Shown one piece after another: positions 58,960 to 64,000 of a stretch of DNA of 64,000 bases. The stretch lies in the NCBI RefSeq assembly GCF_040939455.1, contig NC_134106.1, positions 43,980,001-44,044,000 of the forward strand, in the 5' to 3' direction. The notes below the pieces were generated by a model. That model was given only the letters and a program-made list of their open reading frames with translations, did not search any database and was not told where the DNA came from. A program made the translations under genes and the position numbers. Within the stretch, counting starts at the first letter, position 1. Each line of letters begins with the position of its first letter. The stretch comes from Microcebus murinus (lineage: Eukaryota; Chordata; Mammalia; Primates; Cheirogaleidae).

Positions 58960-59335
58960 GGGGACACGTGGGGACTGCTCCTGCCTCAGGCCTTTGCAGT
59001 TACTGTTCTGCTGTCTGGAATGTTCTGCCTCCTGTCACTCACTGCCTTGAGTCTTAGCTCAAATTTCACTGTCTCAGTGAGGCATTCCCCAACACCCTAC
59101 TTAAAACTGCAAACCTCCAATCTCATCCCTGCCCTCCCCATCCCATTTTTTCCTGGTTTATTTTTCTGCATAGCATTTACTACCTTCTGTCATACTAGAT
59201 AACATATATATTCTGTTTAATGACCCTCCGCCAGCTAGAATGTAAGTTCCGTGAGATAAGAACTTTTCTGTTCTGTTCACTACTCTATCCCAGGGCCTAG
59301 AACAGTATCTGGCAAATTTATTGAATGAATGCATA
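58960..59335 (+). mobile_element. L2 LINE 3' end
   Basis: Well preserved: 'ctcctgcctcaggcctttgcagttactgttctgctgtctggaatgttctgcc', 'gtctcagtgaggcattcccc', 'gcatagcatttactaccttctgtcatac', 'ctagaatgtaagttccgtgag' and 'gggcctagaacagtatctggcaaatttattgaatgaatgc'. Confidence 0.95.
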
Positions 59336-59544
59336 AGTGGGCAATATTCTTAATAATATTACTGGGACAAATGCAAGAGTTTCCTATGGTGAAGTAATTG
59401 CACTGAACGAGATAATGCGATCCTATTTTATGGACATCTAGAGATGTGGCTTGATCCAAGGTCAGGCATAAAACCACCCAGAATGACTCTTAACCATATC
59501 TGGTCACAGAATTTTTTGAGACCCAAGAAAGAGATAAACCCTCT

Positions 59545-59805
59545 AATGCAGTTGTTATTATTTAAATGTCTGTGTCCCTTCCAAAATTGATGTGTTGAAA
59601 CTTAATTACCAATATGATGGCATTTAGAAAATGATTAAGCATTCAAAGTGCCATCTTAGAAGCAGAGACAGGCCCCTAACCAGACACTGAAACTGCCAGC
59701 ACTTTGATCTTGGACTTCCAGCTTCCAGAACTGTGAGAAATAAATTTCTATTGTTTATAAATTCCTCAGTTACAGGTATTTTGTTACAGCAGAACAGACT
59801 GTGCT
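59545..59805 (+). mobile_element. MaLR LTR with internal deletion
   Basis: The 5' part ('tgtgtcccttccaaaattgatgtgttgaaacttaattacc') and 3' part ('aggcccctaaccagacactgaaactgcc', 'ctgtgagaaataaatttctattg', 'ttacagcagaacagactg') of an MST/MLT1A-like LTR are present; the middle is shortened. Confidence 0.85.
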
Positions 59806-59809
59806 GCCA

Positions 59810-60068
59810 CATATCATGAATGTGAGCCACATGTCATGTTAAATTTTCCAGAAGAAGCCACATTTAAAAAGTATAACTAATTTTAATAACATTTTATATA
59901 CCTCAATTCTCATTCAACATGTAATCAATACAAAATACGATTAAGGAGATATGTCATACCCTTTTTGTAGTAAATCTTTGAAATCTCATGTCTGTTTCAA
60001 TTCTGACTAGCTACATTTCAAGTGCTCCATAGCATACATAGCTAGTGGGTACTATATTGGATGGCACA
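59810..60068 (+). mobile_element. hAT-Charlie-type non-autonomous transposon (MER1 group)
   Basis: 'gtgagccacatgtcatgttaaattttccagaagaagccacatt', 'attctcattcaacatgtaatcaatac' and 'gactagctacatttcaagtgctccatagcatacatagctagtgggtactatattggatggcac' match the family seen reversed at 1255-1630. Confidence 0.65.
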
Positions 60069-60394
60069 TTTTTTTTTCTTACTGACTGAAAGTTTTCTTT
60101 TTCCTTCAATTCTCAGGAAGCTTGGAGGCAACACACCAGGCCCTTGTGAACTGTACACACGTATTTGCATTTTTGTCTTCACCATGCTTTGTCTTTCTGC
60201 TTTGGTTTGTATTTCCCTAACCAAACAAATTTCACATATGTCCAGACACAGAAAATCTCAAATATAATTTTGGGGGTAACAGTCTCTTTGAAACTCATCT
60301 ATGGATTTCTAGGGCATCCTAGACCCTAGTTAAGAATCCTTAATGAGATGGACAGAAAACACCTACTGGAAATCAGACAGTTATTCCACAAAAG

Positions 60395-60500
60395 AAACTC
60401 ATTCATTCCTTCACACATGCATTCATTCATTCAATGAACAAATGAATTCCTACTCAGGTGCTTTACTTGGCCTTACGACACAGCAGTAGATTTAATCCTG
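60395..60500 (-). mobile_element. L2 LINE 3' fragment
   Basis: 'cattcattccttcacacatgcattcattcattcaatgaacaaatgaattcctactcagg' and 'cgacacagcagtag' are the reverse of the L2 terminus. Confidence 0.65.
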
Positions 60501-60904
60501 CTACTTTAAGTGAAAATACAGTCTTTTCTGACTTTCCTAGAAACCTAGGAATCTAGAAGAGAACTCTGTAAGCTCAGATGAGAAACCACACTTTCCAAAG
60601 GAGTCTGATTTTCTTTTCCAACTCTACATATAATTCTTAGCCTCCTTGTAAAATGATATGCCTTTAAGTCTATAATTGCTACACTGCTCATGCTGTGCCT
60701 ATTGGAAGAGAAAAAAACCTAAAGTTTCACAGCTGCCAGTCCCCAACCAGCTATATGCCATAAACTGAAATGGCCCTCTGGAGTGGGTTGGACCAGACCT
60801 GGCCTCTCCAAAACAGCAAGGTGACCCATCCTTGTTCACCACCTACACATCTGTTAAGTCTCAGCTAAAATGTTACTTTCTCCATATAATAAACTGTGAA
60901 ACTT

Positions 60905-61064
60905 CCCAAAGTAGGACTGCCAAATACATTACAGGATACTCAGAAAAATAATTTTTGTTTTTTCCATGAAATATTTTAGACATGCTTATATTTTTTTTAA
61001 AAAAAACTATTTTTATTTGTTTTTTCCATGAAATATTTGGGACATACTTATATATTGTTTTTAA
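60905..61064. mobile_element. left half of a palindromic MITE-like repeat, split by L1
   Basis: 'taggactgccaaatacattacaggat' opens it. A 62 bp tandem duplication repeats 'tgttttttccatgaaatattt' (60957 and 61019). The matching other end, 'gtttgctaaatctggcaaccctatccc', is at 62128-62154, beyond the L1. Confidence 0.55.
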
Positions 61065-62064
61065 ATTTCAGACAACCTACAGAATGGGAGAAAATATTTG
61101 CATGTTATGCATCTGATAACCAGAATATACAAAGAGCTCAAACAAATCAGCAAGAAAAAAAATCAAACAAACCCATTAAAAAGTGGGCAAAATATTACAG
61201 AACATGTTCTTAAAAAAAAAAAAAAAAAAAGTGGGCAAAAGACATGAACAGAAACTTTTCTAATGAAGATAGACTAATGGCCAAGAAACACATGAAAAAA
61301 GGCTCAATACCTCTAACCATCAGGGAAATGCAAATCAAAACCACAATGAGATATCACCTAACTCCAGTGAGAATGGCTCTTATCAAAAAGTCCCAAACCA
61401 ACAAGTGCTGGAGTGGATGTGGAGAGATAGGAACACTTATATGCTGTTGGTGGGACTACACACTAGTACAACCTATATGGAAAGTAGTATGGAGATACTT
61501 CAAAGAACTTAAAGTAGATCTACCATTTGATCCAGTAATCCCACTACTAGGTATTTACCCAAAGGAAAAAAAGACATTTTATTAAAAAGACACTTGCACA
61601 CAAATATTAATAGCAGCACTATTCACAATTACAAAGATGTGGAAACAACTCAAGTGCCCATCAATCCATAAGTGGATTAATAAAATGTGGCATATGTATA
61701 CCATGGAGTTCTACTCAGCCATTAAAAAAAAAAAAAAAAAAAAGGTTATCGTTATAGTACCTTTTGTAACAACCTGGTGGAACCGGAGACCATTCTTCTA
61801 TGTGAAGTATCACAAGAATGGAAAAACAAACACCGCATGTACTCAATACTGAATTGGAACTATTCAATCCAGACTTATGTGTACATATGAAAATAAAATT
61901 CAACAGAAACCAAGTTGGGGGCAGGGGGTGGAAGAGTATGGGTAAATTCACACCTAATGGGGACAATGCACACTATCTTGGTGAAGGGCACACTTATAAC
62001 TTTGACTTGTTATGTAACCAAAACATGCATACCACCATAATATTCTGAAATTAAAAAAAAAATG
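61065..62064 (+). mobile_element. 5'-truncated strepsirrhine-type L1
   Basis: Begins in ORF2 near 'cagacaacctacagaatgggagaaaatattt' and runs through the C-terminal region ('[20 protein letters not shown]', '[12 protein letters not shown]') to a 3' UTR ending 'ccataatattctgaaat' plus A tail. An expanded A tract lies at 61724-61743, and a 33 bp insertion with target duplication lies at 61193-61225. Frames contain stops. Confidence 0.9.
61193..61225 (+). mobile_element. 33 bp A-tailed micro-insertion with target-site duplication
   Basis: A 15 bp sequence, AAAAAGTGGGCAAAA, occurs at 61178-61192 and again at 61226-61240. Between the copies lie 19 unique bases (tattacagaacatgttctt) and an A run. 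The duplication follows 'TT', giving the TT/AAAA site preferred by L1 endonuclease. The undisturbed homologous L1 at 43990 lacks the insert. Confidence 0.8.
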
Positions 62065-62155
62065 CATCCATGTGAAAAAATTTCACTGTTTATCTGAAAT
62101 TCAAATTTATATGAATAAATTATTTTTGTTTGCTAAATCTGGCAACCCTATCCCA
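62065..62155. mobile_element. right half of the palindromic MITE-like repeat
   Basis: 'gtttatctgaaattcaaatttatatgaataaattatttttgtttgctaaatctggcaaccc' is the terminal arm of the repeat whose start is at 60905. Confidence 0.6.
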
Positions 62156-62181
62156 TAGACAAATTTATTTTTCCCCTTTAA

Positions 62182-62183
<2 letters not shown>

Positions 62184-62213
<30 letters not shown>
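62184..62213. repeat. (TA)n microsatellite
   Basis: An uninterrupted TA run of about 15 units. Confidence 0.95.
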
Positions 62214-62215
<2 letters not shown>

Positions 62216-63069
62216 CAGTTTTATACATATATAAAAGTTTACAGTGCTTTAAGCAAAACCCTTGTAGTCAGGAGGCAAGATTTTCATGTATGGTTAAGTA
62301 AGGATATCAGCAAAATTTTTCCCAAAAAAAGAACCCCAAAAGTCTACACAAAATTGACAAAAGCAATAATTTCAGCACTCTAGAAAGTGGCCAAAGACAT
62401 ACAACTATATAAAAAGCATTTCTACTTGAAAAACTGATGACTTTTAGGTAAGAACATTGGGAGACTGTGGCATTCTTGCCTGGAGCTGCTTCCATTCCCA
62501 TTACAACTTAGTCAGCACAGAGTCTCTGCCAAGGTGGGGCTGGCTACGAGGACAGGCAGCCTCACCAAAGAGGAGTGATAGGAGATGCCCACATCAAGTG
62601 GCAATGGCAATAAAAGGGACAACATTGGCGGTAGGCCCACTGGGATGGCCAATTGTTCTATTGGCCAAAGTTGCAGTTGTAATTAGAGCAAAGCTATTCT
62701 TGGTTGAGATTGACTAGAGAGAGCTCAAGCTAGCAACACATCCCTGGCCAATCCTGAGGCTGCATATCTGTGTAGGGGAGATACAGAGTGACCCAGAAGA
62801 AAGTAAAAGCAGGGCCAGACTTGAAAACAGCCTTAACTTCAGATTGTGCTCTCCTACACACACACACACATGCATACACACACTCCAGCAGAAAATCATC
62901 TTACTGGCTAACAGTCTTTGGCACAAATTCTGTTCTATCATTGGCTGACTGCTAAGCTGTGTAGACACACATGACCCTTCGGAAGCCATGCTCAAAAATA
63001 AAAATGAGAACTTAAAAACAAATGAGCAATAAACATCAGTAGCTACACACACTGGGGGAGATAGATTTT
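62214..63069. other. unassigned stretch
   Basis: No gene or repeat named; a short CA run at 62858-62882. Confidence 0.4.
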
Positions 63070-63670
63070 ACAGATCCGAGGCAATTTATCAAACCAATAG
63101 TAACAACTTTAGAGGAAATGAGAGGACGGGAAATCAGAATTCAGAATTGTTACCATATATTATCTAACATGTCCAGTGTTCAATAAAAAATTATAAGACA
63201 TGCAAAGAAGCAGCCAAGTGTAACCTATACTTAGAGAAAAAAACAGCCAATAGAAACTGTCTATGAATGTCCCCAAATGGATTTAGTGGACAAAGACAAC
63301 AAAGCAGCTATTATAAACATGTTCAATAAATAAGAGGAAACATGTTTAAAGAATTAAAGTTTAGCAACAATAAATCAATAAGTAGAAATTCTCAATAAAG
63401 AAACAGAAATTATTTTTTAAAGAACTAAATAAAAATTCTGTAGCTGAAAAGTACAATAAGTGAAATGAAAAATTAACCAGAAGGGCTCAATGGCAGATTA
63501 ATGACTTGAGAATAAATCAATGGATATAAAGAAGAAAGAGAGAACATATTAACAAAAAATGAACAAAGCTTTTGACACCTGTAGGACAACAGCAAGCATA
63601 CAAGCATACATGTAATGGGAATCTCAGGAGTAAAGGAGAGAGAAAGAGGCAGATACATATTTAAAGAAAT
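63070..63670 (+). mobile_element. old L1/HAL1 ORF1-region fragment
   Basis: 'aatttagtggacaaagacaacaaagcagctattataaacatgttc', 'attctgtagctgaaaagtacaataagtgaaatgaaaaatt' and 'cacctgtaggacaacagcaagcatac' follow the ORF1 coiled-coil and RNA-binding order of old L1s. Frames are broken. Confidence 0.75.
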
Positions 63671-63671
63671 A

Positions 63672-63905
63672 ATTGTAGGTGCTAGACATGGAGGCTCATC
63701 TCTGTAAACCCAGCTATTCAGGAAGCTGAGGCAGGAGTATCAGCTGAGGCCAGGAGTTCAAGACCAGCCTGGGAAATGTAGTGAGATCTTGTCTCTAAAA
63801 ACAAATTTAAAAAAACATTAGCTAGGTGTGGCGACATATGCCAGTAGTCCCAGTTACTCAGGAGGCTGAGGTGAGAGGATCACCTGAGGCCAGGAGTGCA
63901 AGATG
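63672..63905 (+). repeat. Alu-like SINE with incomplete right arm
   Basis: Left arm 'ggaggctcatctctgtaaacccagc' to 'cctgggaaatgtagtgagatcttgtctc', A-rich linker, and a right arm that stops after 'gccaggagtgcaagatgagcc', before the usual second half and tail. Confidence 0.8.
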
Positions 63906-63910
63906 AGCCT

Positions 63911-64000
63911 GATCTAAACAAATGGATAAACACAACACCATAATAGTCAGAGACTTTAACACCCCACTGACAGCACAGGACAGATCCTCCAAACAAAAAA
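63911..64000 (+). mobile_element. L1 ORF2 endonuclease fragment at window edge
   Basis: Plus-strand translation gives NTIIVRDFNTPLTAQDRSSK, the catalytic-region 'DFNT' block of L1 endonuclease. It continues beyond the window. Confidence 0.75.

Overview
This is a 64 kb stretch of mammalian nuclear DNA with no recognisable protein-coding gene, rRNA or tRNA. The best taxonomic clue is the repeat content. Two dimeric Alu elements (2475-2742 and 43453-43705) carry the long middle linker (GAAAGAAATTAGCTGGACAA type) and the 3' arm ending GAGCTAGGCTGATGCCA that I associate with strepsirrhine primates. Three L1 3' ends (27214-27393, 44700-44815, 61960-62064) have the related TTTGTACCCCCATAATAT tail. 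A lemur-like strepsirrhine is the most likely source. The window is intergenic DNA or the interior of a very large intron.

Layout. 0-10 kb: MIR, two adjacent Alus, a young-looking hAT element, an ERVL-type LTR (MLT2B-like), two MaLR LTRs, MER5A and MER20 copies. 10-16 kb: mainly L2 and MIR plus a CA microsatellite. 16.9-21.3 kb: a minus-strand L1 retaining its 5' UTR, ORF1 and the start of ORF2, but lacking most of ORF2. 21-32 kb: MaLR LTRs, MIR, a 1.4 kb L2, a 16-bp-TSD L1 tail, and an unexplained 245 bp inverted repeat at 24.5/25.5 kb. 32.7-33.1 kb: a small CpG-containing block of unknown identity. 33-40 kb: old L1 3' ends and a MaLR LTR nested in a MIR. 40.4-41.3 kb: a gammaretrovirus-like pol fragment in inverted orientation to a polyadenylated LTR end. 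41.7-47.2 kb: HAL1, Alu, a rearranged L1 and a nearly full-length dead Tigger2 transposon. 47-60 kb: long unassigned stretches with scattered L2, MIR, MaLR and Tigger pieces. 61-64 kb: an L1 nested in an older palindromic repeat, then an L1 ORF1 piece, Alu and L1 ORF2 piece at the window edge.

Nothing here works together as a gene system. All long open frames are repeat fossils or chance frames. The most interesting objects are the retroviral sequence that looks as if the L1 machinery copied it with a 5' inversion (40455-41328), the gap-free inverted duplication (24487-25507), a 33 bp A-tailed micro-insertion flanked by a 15 bp target duplication (61178-61240), and an Alu with intact 5' end but an internal left-arm deletion (2475-2742). 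Repeat family names come from remembered consensus features, not a database search, and boundaries are approximate unless a target duplication is given.
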